Assembly (NCBI RefSeq): GCF_002159945.1
Contig: NZ_NFJQ01000006.1
Coordinates: 62,001-126,000, forward strand
Length of the DNA stretch: 64,000 nucleotides
Direction: 5' to 3'
From: Cloacibacillus sp. An23
Lineage (GTDB): Bacteria > Synergistota > Synergistia > Synergistales > Synergistaceae
Below the pieces are notes generated by a model. The model saw nothing but the letters and a program-made list of their open reading frames with translations. It did not search any database and had not been told where the DNA came from. Below, piece after piece: positions 8,631-16,816 of the stretch; position 1 is the stretch's first letter, and each line of letters starts with the position of its first letter. A program made the translations under genes and the position numbers.

Positions 8631-9925
8631 TCCGCGGCCTGCTGCGTCTCCGCCGCGGCGAGCTCCGCGTCGCGCTTCTGCTGCCAGAGGCGGCCCGAGC
8701 GCAGAGCCATGAAGGTGAGCGCCACCACTATCAGCGCCAGGGCTATCAGCAGCGCCATCGTGAACGTGTACTGTCCGGTCATGTCGTATTCGAGATGTAT
8801 CGCCGGCATTCCTATCGCGCGCCCTATGTTGAACATTACGAGGCATAGGCCGAGCTGTCCCGGGTGATAGTACTTGCCGAAGGTGTCGAGGACTACGAAC
8901 GCTATCAGGAGCTGGCTCATCGTCCCGCCGACGCCGTGGCCGATGCCGGTCATAAATACGTACAGCTTATCCGAGACCGGGAGCATGACGCCGAGGCAGG
9001 CCGCGATGAAGAATGAGAACACGAGCGGCACGGCGACTTTCGCTCCGCCGAAGCGGTCCTTGATTATCCCTATCACTATCTTCGCCGGCCCCATCAGCGC
9101 GTAGCATAGAGCGTAGGCCGCGGCTCCCGTCTCCGCCGGGAGGCCCTTCGCGTTCGCGAAGGCCGGGATGTTCGCGGTGAAGGGGTGGCCTATCGCCGCG
9201 ACGATGAAGTATATCGCTATCAGCATCCACATTACCGGCATCCTGAGCAGTTCCCTGTTCGTCACGGGCGCGTCGGCCTTGGCGGCCTTGCCCTTGCCGT
9301 CTTTTCCGCCCGATACGCGGCTGCCGTAGAGCGGGTCGTCCGGGCTGGCCTTGACGAGGAAGGCCGAAATCGTGCACATGACCGCCATGATTATCGCGCT
9401 GTAAATCAAAGCCTGTTTATAGCCCTGAGTGGCGAGCCATTTGATAAGGAAGTACGTCCACACCGAAGACCCGAACGTGTTGCAGGCGGAGAGTATCGAG
9501 GTCATGGTCCCGGCGTTTTTCTTGAACCACGGCGGGATGACGGCGAAAACCGTCATCTGTGCGGCGAATGTATAGCCTATGCCGGCGAAGAATCCGCCTA
9601 CCAGCAGCAGCGGAAGAGAATCCGCTATCGCGAAGAGCAGATACTGCGCGACGTAGCCGCCGCCCGCTATAAGAACCGAGCCTTTAGGCCCTATTTTTCT
9701 GTAAATCGTGCTGAACATCGCAGCCGTGACCATCCCGACGATCTTCGAGACCGTCTCGAACATGTTGTAGGTCGTGCGGGGCATGTTCAGCGCTTCCGTT
9801 ATCGGGACGGTGAATATTCCGAAGGCGTTGCTTCCGAGCCCCATAGCCGAGAAGCACATGAAGAACACGCCGACGAACACTATCCACTGCGTCCTCATTT
9901 CCTTGTTGAATTCGATTTTAGCCAT
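8627..9925 (-). CDS. Major facilitator superfamily transporter (oxalate/formate antiporter-like)
   Basis: This is a 432-aa inner-membrane carrier with two six-helix halves joined by a charged loop (SGGKDGKGKAAKAD, about residues 200-215). The order of hydrophobic segments and the IKDRFGG loop resemble OFA/monocarboxylate-type MFS members. It lies 82 bp downstream of the molybdenum hydroxylase on the same strand, so it may import that enzyme's substrate or export its product. An SD-like GGGAG lies about 12 nt before the ATG. Substrate not assignable. Confidence 0.85.
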   Translation of the reverse strand: MAKIEFNKEMRTQWIVFVGVFFMCFSAMGLGSNAFGIFTVPITEALNMPRTTYNMFETVSKIVGMVTAAMFSTIYRKIGPKGSVLIAGGGYVAQYLLFAIADSLPLLLVGGFFAGIGYTFAAQMTVFAVIPPWFKKNAGTMTSILSACNTFGSSVWTYFLIKWLATQGYKQALIYSAIIMAVMCTISAFLVKASPDDPLYGSRVSGGKDGKGKAAKADAPVTNRELLRMPVMWMLIAIYFIVAAIGHPFTANIPAFANAKGLPAETGAAAYALCYALMGPAKIVIGIIKDRFGGAKVAVPLVFSFFIAACLGVMLPVSDKLYVFMTGIGHGVGGTMSQLLIAFVVLDTFGKYYHPGQLGLCLVMFNIGRAIGMPAIHLEYDMTGQYTFTMALLIALALIVVALTFMALRSGRLWQQKRDAELAAAETQQAAD

Positions 9926-9977
9926 TCGTTATCTGCACTCCCTTCGGTCGGAAGAGCCGCCTTCCGGCTTCGGCGGG

Positions 9978-9998
9978 GCCGGGGCGCGAAGCCCCGGC
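9978..9998 (-). other. GC-rich intercistronic hairpin
   Basis: A perfect 8-bp stem (GCCGGGGC with GCCCCGGC, loop 5 nt) lies between the molybdenum hydroxylase and the MFS gene. No T run follows on the minus strand, so it may stabilise or attenuate mRNA rather than terminate it. Confidence 0.5.
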
Positions 9999-10007
9999 GC
10001 GCCGCGT

Positions 10008-12911
10008 TTAATGTCCTCCGCTTCTGATTTCCTCTTCTATCTCTTCGGCTGTCTCGACGTGTTTCTGTTCCGTCCTCGCCCGTTCGAGAGCCTCGTCGAG
10101 TATCTTGTTGTAGTCCTCACCGAAGTCGTAGCGCTCGGGCGCGCAGCTCCGCCCTTCGGCTTTGGCCTTGAGCGCCGCCTTTATCTTGTCCGGCGTAGCG
10201 GGGATTTCATAGACGCGCACGCCCACCGCGTTGTTGATGGCGTTGAGCACGGCTGCGTGTCCGCAGCTCTGGAAGCACTCGGAGGCTCCGCCGGAGCCGT
10301 GCGGCCCCGTCTTGCGCGGCGTCTCCTGGAACTCGAACTCGATGTCGTCCGGCACGTCGTTGCAGCGCGGGAAGCCGCAGCCGAGCGGCGAGCCGTATTT
10401 CTTGACCTCGTCGCAGTAGTCCTCCGTCAGCGCGAATCCTATAGAGTGCATCATGCTGCCGTAGGCCTGACCCTCGACCGCGAGGAAATTGCCTATCACG
10501 CCGACGTCGGCTATCCCGTGTATCGCGAGCACGCGCGTCTTGCCCGTCTCCTCGTTGACCTCCACGCGCGCTATTATCGCGAGCAGGTTGTTGTCCGGCG
10601 TCGGGTCTCCGACTCCCGTGAAGTCGTCGATGGCTTTGTAGAGGCCGACTGTCGAGAATTCTCCGTGATATTTCGTCGGGATGCCCTCGGCGACCATTTC
10701 GTCGTAAGTCCTGTAAGTCCCGTCCGGTTTGCGCATCGCGTTCATCAGGTCGTTCGCGGCGAGAATCGTCGCGTTGCCGGCCATGTAGTGGCTGCGGCTT
10801 CCGGAGGCGGGGCCGGTCGGCGGGCAGAACTTCGTGTCGTTCTGATAGAGCTTTATCTTTTCGACGGGGAGCCCAAGCGGCTTCAGCGCCTCGTGCATGT
10901 GGACGAGCGTGCCTATGCTCGCGCCCTGTCCCATGGCCTCCCAGCAGTTGTACTGCACGACGCTGCCGTCGGGAAGAAGCTCGATGTCTATCTCCGACCT
11001 GTCAGCCGGAGTGCTTACGTGGTAGCCGCCGCAGGCCACGCCGACGCCGCGCTTCCACCCGGCCTCCGCGGGCTGTTTCGCCCATTCGAGCGATTCGTTG
11101 TAATATGGGCGCAGCTTGTTGATCATCGTCTTTATGCCGTAGTTTTTGAACGGGTAACTGTTGTTGGTGAGGTCGCCTTCCTTCGCGCAGTTGAGGTAGC
11201 GAATCTCGAGCGGGTCTATGCCGAGCTTTTCGGCCATCATGTCTATAAGCTGCTCGCTCGACGTGTAGCACTGCGGCGAGCCGTAGGCGCGGTAGGCGAC
11301 GCCGAAGGGCTCGTTCGAGAGGCCGCCGCGCGAAAGGCCGCGTATGTTCGGGATGTTGTACGGATAACCGATGAAGCGCACGACCTTCTTCTCAAGATTG
11401 CCGGCCGAGTTCGCGTTCGCGCCGTGGTCGATGGCGTTGTCGAAGTCGAGCGCGAGGATTTTGCCGCTCTTGTCGCAGGCGAGCTTCGCGTTCGTATAGC
11501 TCGTGGCGCGCTTTCCGGTGAAGCGCTGCGTCTCCTCGTAGGTCTGCGTCCACGTTATCGGGCGCTTCACAACCATTTCGGCGGCGGCTATCATCGCGAC
11601 CGCGTGATGATCCATCGATGCTCCGAAGCTAGCGCCCGACGGTATCTCTATGATACGGAAGGCCTTCGGCGAAACGCCTATGGCGCGCGGCACGTTGACC
11701 ATGCCGGCCCAGAGCGTCTGCGACTTGTAGTTGACGGTCAGCATCCCGTCCTCGTCGTAGTACGCCTGGAGCGACCACGGCTCGAGCATGAGATGCGGCT
11801 GGCGGCTCGAGTAGAAGCTGCCCTCGACGACGTATACGCCGCTGTCCGGGTCGTTCGCCTTCTCGAATATCGCCTGCGTGTTCGCGCCCTTGAACACCGG
11901 CTGGCGCAGCAGGTCGTTCGGCGCCTCTCCGTCGATGCTCACAGCTCCGGGCTTGAAGGATTCGAGTATGTTCTTATAGAACGGAAGGACTTCGTACTCG
12001 ACCTTGACGAGCTTCGCCGCGGCGCGCGCGTTCTCGTCCGTGTCCGCTACGACCAGCGCTATCGGCTCGCCTATGCGCCGCACCTTCGTGTCGCAGAGCA
12101 CCGGCTCCTTGACGCGCTTGGCGAGGCTCATCTTGCTCGTCATCGGCGCGCCGAGGTTGTTCGTGCCCTGTATGTCCTTATAAGTCAGCACGGCGGCGAC
12201 GCCCGCCGCTTTCTCCGCTTCAGACGTGTCTATTGAAAGTATATTCGCGTGGTGATGGTCGGCCCATTTCACACCCATATGCAGAGTTCCTGGCGGCATC
12301 TTGAGCGCGAGGTCGTCGCCGTAGTCGGCCGTGCCGAGGACCTTGTAAAGAGCGTCCGGCCTGGGGTAGCGCGTGTGGTATATCGAGCCGCCTTCGGCGA
12401 CTGTAAATTCGAGATTTTTCTCGGAAATCTCTCCGCGCATGAGCGCGGCCGCCGCCATAACGGCGTCTACGAGCGGTTTGTAGCCGGTGCAGCGGCACAG
12501 GTTGTTGTGCTTCGTGAACCAGTCGCGTACCTCTTCGCGCGTCGGGCTGAGATTTTTGTCGAGAAGCCCCTTCGCCGACATGATGAATCCCGGCGTACAG
12601 AATCCGCACTGAACGCCGCCGTAGGCTATCCACGCCTGCTGCAGAGGATGGAGGTGGGAGGCCGTGCCTATGCCCTCGAGAGTCTCTATCCTCGTATGCT
12701 CCGGAATGTCCCTGAATTTTTTGATACATGCGCGGACAGGGTCTCCGTTGACCAGCACCGTACACGTCCCGCACTGGCCCGTCCCGCATCCGACCTTGAC
12801 GCTCGTCAGCCCGATTCTGCGCAGAACGGACGCGAGCGTGTCCTTCTCGTACTCGGACATGACCACGCGCTCGGCTCCGTTGATTATGTAGATTCCTTTT
12901 TTGACAGACAT
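10008..12911 (-). CDS. Fused [2Fe-2S]/molybdopterin oxidoreductase (xanthine oxidase family, Mop-like)
   Basis: This is a 967-aa single chain. The N-terminus carries a plant-type ferredoxin cluster (GCGTGQCGTCTVLV) and a second [2Fe-2S] domain (GGVQCGFCTPGFIMS...NNLCRCTGY); then comes the aldehyde oxidase/xanthine dehydrogenase a/b hammerhead and the Mo-binding domain. The C-terminal GSGGASE probably contains the catalytic glutamate. No FAD subunit is encoded within or beside it, like Desulfovibrio gigas aldehyde oxidoreductase (about 907 aa), implying electron transfer to ferredoxin or flavodoxin. GGAGG 7 nt before the ATG at 12911 fixes the start; the upstream ATG at 12947 has none. Substrate could be an aldehyde, purine or N-heterocycle. 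Confidence 0.85.
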   Translation of the reverse strand: MSVKKGIYIINGAERVVMSEYEKDTLASVLRRIGLTSVKVGCGTGQCGTCTVLVNGDPVRACIKKFRDIPEHTRIETLEGIGTASHLHPLQQAWIAYGGVQCGFCTPGFIMSAKGLLDKNLSPTREEVRDWFTKHNNLCRCTGYKPLVDAVMAAAALMRGEISEKNLEFTVAEGGSIYHTRYPRPDALYKVLGTADYGDDLALKMPPGTLHMGVKWADHHHANILSIDTSEAEKAAGVAAVLTYKDIQGTNNLGAPMTSKMSLAKRVKEPVLCDTKVRRIGEPIALVVADTDENARAAAKLVKVEYEVLPFYKNILESFKPGAVSIDGEAPNDLLRQPVFKGANTQAIFEKANDPDSGVYVVEGSFYSSRQPHLMLEPWSLQAYYDEDGMLTVNYKSQTLWAGMVNVPRAIGVSPKAFRIIEIPSGASFGASMDHHAVAMIAAAEMVVKRPITWTQTYEETQRFTGKRATSYTNAKLACDKSGKILALDFDNAIDHGANANSAGNLEKKVVRFIGYPYNIPNIRGLSRGGLSNEPFGVAYRAYGSPQCYTSSEQLIDMMAEKLGIDPLEIRYLNCAKEGDLTNNSYPFKNYGIKTMINKLRPYYNESLEWAKQPAEAGWKRGVGVACGGYHVSTPADRSEIDIELLPDGSVVQYNCWEAMGQGASIGTLVHMHEALKPLGLPVEKIKLYQNDTKFCPPTGPASGSRSHYMAGNATILAANDLMNAMRKPDGTYRTYDEMVAEGIPTKYHGEFSTVGLYKAIDDFTGVGDPTPDNNLLAIIARVEVNEETGKTRVLAIHGIADVGVIGNFLAVEGQAYGSMMHSIGFALTEDYCDEVKKYGSPLGCGFPRCNDVPDDIEFEFQETPRKTGPHGSGGASECFQSCGHAAVLNAINNAVGVRVYEIPATPDKIKAALKAKAEGRSCAPERYDFGEDYNKILDEALERARTEQKHVETAEEIEEEIRSGGH

Positions 12912-13042
12912 TGACTCTCCTCCTTCGGCAAATTCCTGTTTCCACATCCCGGCGAAAGCGCGCGGCGGAGCAAAGCCCGCCTGTATGCTCGGGAATTTTC
13001 TGAAAACTTTTAATAAACTTAAACCATAATTAACTGATTAAA

Positions 13043-13070
13043 ATTATATGTATAACTGGACGGCGGTCAA
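13043..13070 (-). promoter_or_regulatory. Promoter for the molybdenum hydroxylase
   Basis: On the minus strand TTGACC (13065-13070) and TATAAT (13043-13048) are separated by 16 bp. This leaves a leader of about 125 nt before the ATG at 12911, rich in A/T repeats. Confidence 0.65.
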
Positions 13071-13099
13071 ATTATCATTTTTTATCAGGTCTATAAAGT

Positions 13100-13151
13100 C
13101 CCCTTATACCCGTCGGCGTAAGCCGAGGCTTATGCCTGGGGCGCGTTTTTT
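13100..13151 (+). other. Structured element with T run upstream of the DtxR-family gene
   Basis: An outer CCCC (13100-13103) can pair with GGGG (13138-13141) around an inner TCGGC-GTAA-GCCGA hairpin (13113-13126), followed by six Ts (13146-13151). No plus-strand gene lies upstream, so it looks like a leader or attenuator rather than an ordinary terminator. It matches no riboswitch class I recognise. Confidence 0.35.
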
Positions 13152-13185
13152 CCAGTTAGCGACTGCATACCTTTGCCCTCCGGCG

Positions 13186-13220
13186 TTGCGCGCGGGGCGC
13201 CGTTTAGGTTAGAATAAAAC
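13186..13220 (+). promoter_or_regulatory. Promoter with DtxR-like box overlapping the -10
   Basis: TTGCGC (13186-13191), 18 bp, TAGAAT (13210-13215) form a plausible promoter. TTTAGGTTAG (13203-13212) contains the classical DtxR/IdeR half-site TTAGGTTAG, and GTTAGAATAAAAC (13208-13220) recurs almost unchanged at the feo promoter (27988-28000). Position over the -10 suggests autorepression. Confidence 0.45.
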
Positions 13221-13267
13221 GGTCGTCTGATACGATATGTCAAAACGTTGAACGGCTGGTGATTTTT

Positions 13268-13636
13268 ATGCAGGAATCCGGCGAAATGTATCTCGAAACT
13301 ATACTGGTGCTGAAAAATAAAAACGGTTCTGTGCGCTCCGTGGACGTGGCGCGCGCTCTTTCCTTCAGCAAGCCCAGCGTGAGCCGGGCCATCGGCATAC
13401 TGAAGGACGACGGCTACGTCACCGTCGAGGACAACGGCGAGCTGAACCTCACAGAAGAAGGGCTCGCGAGGGCCGGGGCCATCTACGAGCGCCACCGCTA
13501 CATAACGAAATTTCTCGCGGACGTGCTCGGGGTGCCGCACGATACGGCGGAGTCGGACGCATGCCGCATAGAGCACATAATCAGCCAGGAGACCTTCGAC
13601 AAAGTCAAGGAGTACCTTGCGCGCGGCAACTACTAA
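13268..13636 (+). CDS. DtxR-family metal-dependent regulator (short, iron-type ligands)
   Basis: This is a 122-aa cytoplasmic repressor with an N-terminal winged helix (DVARALSFSKPSVSRAIGIL) and the DtxR dimerisation/metal domain, without the C-terminal SH3-like domain; the size is MntR-like. EMYLET and DACRIEH align with DtxR EMYLRT and EACRWEH, so the primary-site ligands are Met7, Cys, Glu, His as in iron-sensing DtxR rather than the Asp/Glu set of MntR. Of the ancillary residues, the His of RHRY is kept while positions equal to DtxR E83 and H98 are changed. The ATG at 13268 has GGTGA 5 nt upstream; a GTG at 13259 is possible. Confidence 0.85.
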   Translation: MQESGEMYLETILVLKNKNGSVRSVDVARALSFSKPSVSRAIGILKDDGYVTVEDNGELNLTEEGLARAGAIYERHRYITKFLADVLGVPHDTAESDACRIEHIISQETFDKVKEYLARGNY

Positions 13637-13640
13637 GGTA

Positions 13641-13669
13641 TTGCCATAACAATAATTGTAAGATATAAT
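13641..13669 (+). promoter_or_regulatory. Promoter of the tuf gene cluster
   Basis: TTGCCA (13641-13646) and a consensus TATAAT (13664-13669) are separated by exactly 17 bp. Transcription would start near 13676, giving a tuf leader of about 150 nt. Confidence 0.75.
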
Positions 13670-13687
13670 CCCTGTACATATCTTGTA

Positions 13688-13785
13688 GAGATCCGGCTCT
13701 GGTTTCCGGGTCTCTTTTGATGTTGAGATATGCGGCGCGGAAAGCCGCGCACGCGGGAGCGAAAGAATACGAGCCCCTGAGGGGC
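13688..13785 (+). other. Structured tuf leader with three hairpins
   Basis: A 9-bp stem GAGATCCGG/CCGGGTCTC (13688-13714) followed by TTTT looks like a terminator but begins only about 12 nt after the predicted transcription start. Two more perfect hairpins follow: GCGCGG/CCGCGC (13735-13750) and GCCCC/GGGGC (13773-13785). The first could also terminate the DtxR-family transcript. Confidence 0.5.
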
Positions 13786-13826
13786 ATAATAAAACGTAGA
13801 AACAAATACAGGGAGGCATTCTCACT

Positions 13827-15017
13827 ATGGCAAAGGAACATTTTGTACGTAATAAGCCGCACCTCAACATAGGTACGATAGGACACATCGACCACGGCAA
13901 GACGACGCTGACGGCGGCGATCACGAAGACGCTGGCGCGTCACGGCCAGGCGGACTTCACGCCGTTCGACATGATAGACAAGGCGCCGGAAGAGAGAGAG
14001 CGCGGCATCACCATCAACATAGCGCACGTCGAATACGAGACGCCGAAGCGCCACTACGCGCACATCGACTGCCCGGGCCACGCCGACTACATCAAGAACA
14101 TGATCACCGGCGCCGCGCAGATGGACGGAGCGATCCTCGTCGTCTCCGCCGCCGACGGCCCGATGCCCCAGACCCGCGAGCACGTCCTTCTCGCCCGCCA
14201 GGTCAACGTTCCGGCCCTCGTAGTATTCATGAACAAGTGCGACATGGTAGACGATCCCGAACTCCTCGACCTCGTCGAAATGGAAATCCGCGACCTGCTC
14301 AACAAATACGAGTTCCCGGGAGACGACATCCCCATCATCCGCGGCAGCGCCCTCAAAGCCCTCGAGTCCGACGAAGACAACGAGTGGACCCAGGGCATCA
14401 TGGACCTCATGCAGGCCTGCGACGACTACATCCCCGAGCCTGAGAGAGCGCTCGACCAGCCCTTCCTCATGCCGATAGAAGACGTCTTCACCATCACGGG
14501 CCGCGGCACCGTCGTAACGGGCCGCGTCGAAAAAGGCGTAATCAAGCCCGGCGACGAAGTCGAAATAGTCGGCCTCAAAGACACGCAGAAGACGGTAGCG
14601 ACCAGCCTTGAAATGTTCCGCAAGATCCTCGACGACGCGGAAGCGGGAGACAACGTCGGAGTGCTCCTCCGCGGCGTAGGCAAAGAAGACGTCGAGCGCG
14701 GCCAGGTCCTCGCGAAGCCGGGAAGCATCCACCCGCATACGCACTTCAAAGGCGAAGTCTACGTTCTGAAGAAGGAAGAAGGCGGACGCCACACGCCGTT
14801 CTTCAGCGGATACAAGCCGCAGTTCTACTTCCGCACCACCGACATAACGGGAGAAATCACGCTTGCGGAAGGCGTTGAAATGGTAATGCCTGGCGACAAC
14901 AGCACCTTCGAAGTCAAACTCATCGCTCCTATAGCGATGCAGGAAGGACTTCGCTTCGCGGTCCGCGAAGGCGGACGTACGGTCGGCGCCGGCGTCGTCA
15001 CCGAGATCATCGACTAG
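13827..15017 (+). CDS. tuf: Elongation factor Tu
   Basis: This 396-aa GTPase delivers aminoacyl-tRNA to the ribosome. The sequence shows the P-loop [24 protein letters not shown] (switch I), DCPGHADY (switch II), NKCD and the SALKAL guanine motif, then the two beta-barrel domains. GGGAGG lies 10 nt before the ATG. It heads the cluster tuf-rpmG-tRNA(Trp)-secE-nusG-rplKA, a common bacterial arrangement. Codon use is strongly biased to C/G-ending codons, as expected for a highly expressed gene. Confidence 0.98.
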   Translation: MAKEHFVRNKPHLNIGTIGHIDHGKTTLTAAITKTLARHGQADFTPFDMIDKAPEERERGITINIAHVEYETPKRHYAHIDCPGHADYIKNMITGAAQMDGAILVVSAADGPMPQTREHVLLARQVNVPALVVFMNKCDMVDDPELLDLVEMEIRDLLNKYEFPGDDIPIIRGSALKALESDEDNEWTQGIMDLMQACDDYIPEPERALDQPFLMPIEDVFTITGRGTVVTGRVEKGVIKPGDEVEIVGLKDTQKTVATSLEMFRKILDDAEAGDNVGVLLRGVGKEDVERGQVLAKPGSIHPHTHFKGEVYVLKKEEGGRHTPFFSGYKPQFYFRTTDITGEITLAEGVEMVMPGDNSTFEVKLIAPIAMQEGLRFAVREGGRTVGAGVVTEIID

Positions 15018-15032
15018 TAATAAGCAATTCGG

Positions 15033-15058
15033 AGGGCGGCTGTCAGCGGCCGCCCTTT
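15033..15058 (+). terminator. Weak hairpin terminator after tuf
   Basis: An 8-bp stem AGGGCGGC/GCCGCCCT is followed by only three Ts. Partial read-through into rpmG is likely. Confidence 0.5.
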
Positions 15059-15090
15059 CAAATTAAAATTTTCGTCTGGAGTGAGTAAGC

Positions 15091-15240
15091 ATGGCTGACA
15101 TCATCGGTCTTCAGTGCACCGAGTGCAAGCGCCGCAACTACGTCACGCTTGTGAACAAGAAAAAAGCGCAGAAAAAGCTGGAGAAGAAAAAATATTGCAA
15201 GTTCTGTGACAAACACACCTTGCATAAAGAGTGCAAATAG
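15091..15240 (+). CDS. rpmG: Ribosomal protein L33 (bL33, zinc-ribbon type)
   Basis: This 49-aa basic protein of the large ribosomal subunit begins [19 protein letters not shown] and ends [15 protein letters not shown]. The two CxxC pairs (TECK, KFCD region) identify the zinc-binding C+ form. It lies between tuf and tRNA(Trp), its usual position. Confidence 0.96.
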   Translation: MADIIGLQCTECKRRNYVTLVNKKKAQKKLEKKKYCKFCDKHTLHKECK

Positions 15241-15261
15241 TGTAGAATACCCGTTGCATGC

Positions 15262-15339
15262 AGGTCTGTAGCTCGAACTGGTTAGAGCACCGCACTCCAA
15301 ATGCGGGGGTTGAGGGTTCGAATCCTTCCAGGCCTGCCA
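15262..15339 (+). tRNA. tRNA-Trp (anticodon CCA)
   Basis: A complete cloverleaf can be drawn: acceptor AGGTCTG/CAGGCCT with one G-T pair, D-arm GCTC/GAGC, anticodon stem CCGCA/TGCGG with loop CTCCAAA, T-arm containing GGTTCGAATCC. The 3' GCCA is encoded. The anticodon CCA reads UGG. It is embedded between rpmG and secE, a conserved location for tRNA(Trp). Confidence 0.96.
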
Positions 15340-15416
15340 TTTTTTTATTCTCCCGGAACGGTTTGGAACTACGCAGAAATTTATATCAAAGTCGATAAAC
15401 GAGGAGGTCGGGGTTG

Positions 15417-15599
15417 ATGGATAAAGTCCTCGACTATGTGCGGGAATCAAGAGCCGAACTTAAGAAGGTGGCGTGGCCGACAAAGCAGCAGCTTTGGTAT
15501 TCGACCCTAATAGTCATCGTCGTCACAGCCATCGCTTCGGCATATCTTGGACTGGTAGATTTAATACTCACCGGAGTATTCTCCAAGTTCATCCAGTAA
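15417..15599 (+). CDS. secE: Preprotein translocase subunit SecE
   Basis: This 60-aa single-pass membrane protein of the SecYEG channel has the amphipathic family motif ESRAELKKVAWPTKQQ followed by one transmembrane helix (LIVIVVTAIASAYLGLVDLIL). GGAGG lies 9 nt before the ATG; a TTG one codon earlier (15414) is an equally spaced alternative. It is followed by nusG as in most bacteria. Confidence 0.95.
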   Translation: MDKVLDYVRESRAELKKVAWPTKQQLWYSTLIVIVVTAIASAYLGLVDLILTGVFSKFIQ

Positions 15600-15642
15600 C
15601 TGTGCCTCTCGGGCGGAACTGAAGCGTCTCGACTGTAATCTT

Positions 15643-15677
15643 GGAGGTGGAGAGGGCTTTCGTCCTCTTTTGAAATG
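15643..15677 (+). promoter_or_regulatory. nusG ribosome-binding site bridged by a hairpin
   Basis: The only strong SD (GGAGG, 15643-15647) is 27 nt from the nusG ATG, with no in-frame start nearer. Between them AGAGGG (15651-15656) pairs with TCCTCT (15663-15668) around a 6-nt loop. Folding would bring the SD to an effective 9-nt spacing. Confidence 0.5.
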
Positions 15678-16226
15678 AGCGAATTATTCGGAAATACACA
15701 GGAGCGCCGTTGGTATATAGTCCAGACCTACTCGGGCTACGAGAACAAGGTCAAGGCGAATCTCGACCAGCGCATCGCGACCATGGGCATGGAGGACAGG
15801 ATATTCCGCGTGCTCGTGCCGGTCGAAGAAAAAGTGACGATAAAAGACGGCAAGACGAAGCGCGTCAAGCGCAAGGTCTTCCCGAGCTACGTCCTGGTCG
15901 AAATGATACTCGAAGACCAGTCCTGGTATGTCGTTCGCCATACGCCGGGAGTGACTGGCTTCGTAGGCTCCGGCAACCACCCTATCCCGCTCTCGCCGAA
16001 GGAAGCCGACGAAATCATGCGTAAGCTCGGCAAGGAGGCCAAGCCGAAGGTGGAGGTCGATTTCCACATCGGCGACATGATCCAGGTCAAGAACGGTCCG
16101 TTCGCGGGCCAGAGCGGGCCTGTGGTCGAGATAGACGCGGACAAGGCCAAGATCAAATTCCGCATCACGGTGTTCGGGCGAGAGACCGACGTCGAAGCGG
16201 ACTACAACGACTTGGAAAAGATATAG
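15675..16226 (+). CDS. nusG: Transcription termination/antitermination protein NusG
   Basis: This 183-aa protein binds RNA polymerase and links it to Rho or the ribosome. The N-terminal NGN domain begins RRWYIVQTYSGYENKVKANL and includes FPSYVLVEM; the C-terminal KOW domain contains GDMIQVKNGPFAGQSGPVVEID. The start follows an unusual hairpin-separated SD. Length and position before rplK are typical. Confidence 0.97.
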   Translation: MSELFGNTQERRWYIVQTYSGYENKVKANLDQRIATMGMEDRIFRVLVPVEEKVTIKDGKTKRVKRKVFPSYVLVEMILEDQSWYVVRHTPGVTGFVGSGNHPIPLSPKEADEIMRKLGKEAKPKVEVDFHIGDMIQVKNGPFAGQSGPVVEIDADKAKIKFRITVFGRETDVEADYNDLEKI

Positions 16227-16312
16227 CCCGTGATCCGCGGCGCAGCACTTTGACAGAGGAATAGCAGTCTCCGCCCAGGCGGAGGCTTTCAATCTAAGGA
16301 GGAAACATCGTC

Positions 16313-16738
16313 ATGGCTAAGAAAGTAGTTGGGGAGCTCAAGCTTCAGCTTCCCGCGGGAAAAGCCACGCCGGCGCCGCCGGTAGGCCCCGCGCTCGGAC
16401 AGCGCGGAATCAACATTATGGAATTCGTCAAGGCGTTCAACGCCAAGACCGCCGACCAGGTAGGGCTCATCATCCCGGTCGTCATCACGGTTTACGCCGA
16501 CCGCAGCTTCACCTTCGTCCTCAAGACCCCGCCCGCAAGCGTCCTCATCAAGAAGGCGGCCGGCAAGGACAAGGGCTCTGCCGTACCGAACAAGGACAAG
16601 GTCGGCAAGCTGACGAAGAAGCAGGTCGAAGAGATCGCGGCCCTCAAGATGCCCGACCTCAACGCGAACGACATCGAAGCTGCGATGAGAATGATCGAAG
16701 GCACCGCGCGCTCGATGGGCGTAGAAATAGTAAAATAA
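16313..16738 (+). CDS. rplK: Ribosomal protein L11 (uL11)
   Basis: This 141-aa protein of the GTPase-associated centre opens [32 protein letters not shown] and contains the 23S rRNA-binding C-terminal domain ([19 protein letters not shown]). AAGGAGG precedes the ATG. A small leader hairpin (16269-16284) lies upstream; in many bacteria the L11 leader carries the L1 autoregulatory site, which I cannot confirm here. Confidence 0.98.
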   Translation: MAKKVVGELKLQLPAGKATPAPPVGPALGQRGINIMEFVKAFNAKTADQVGLIIPVVITVYADRSFTFVLKTPPASVLIKKAAGKDKGSAVPNKDKVGKLTKKQVEEIAALKMPDLNANDIEAAMRMIEGTARSMGVEIVK

Positions 16739-16816
16739 CCAGACAGCCCCGGCCAGTCCGGGAGTGGAAGGACGTTTCGTCAGGGCGTCCGCTATCACCA
16801 CAAGGAGGAAACACAA

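Noticed and set aside
9774-12236. 820-codon plus-strand frame opposite the molybdenum hydroxylase
   Set aside because: It is a shadow of a clear gene, with no recognisable domain and skewed Arg/Val/Glu composition.
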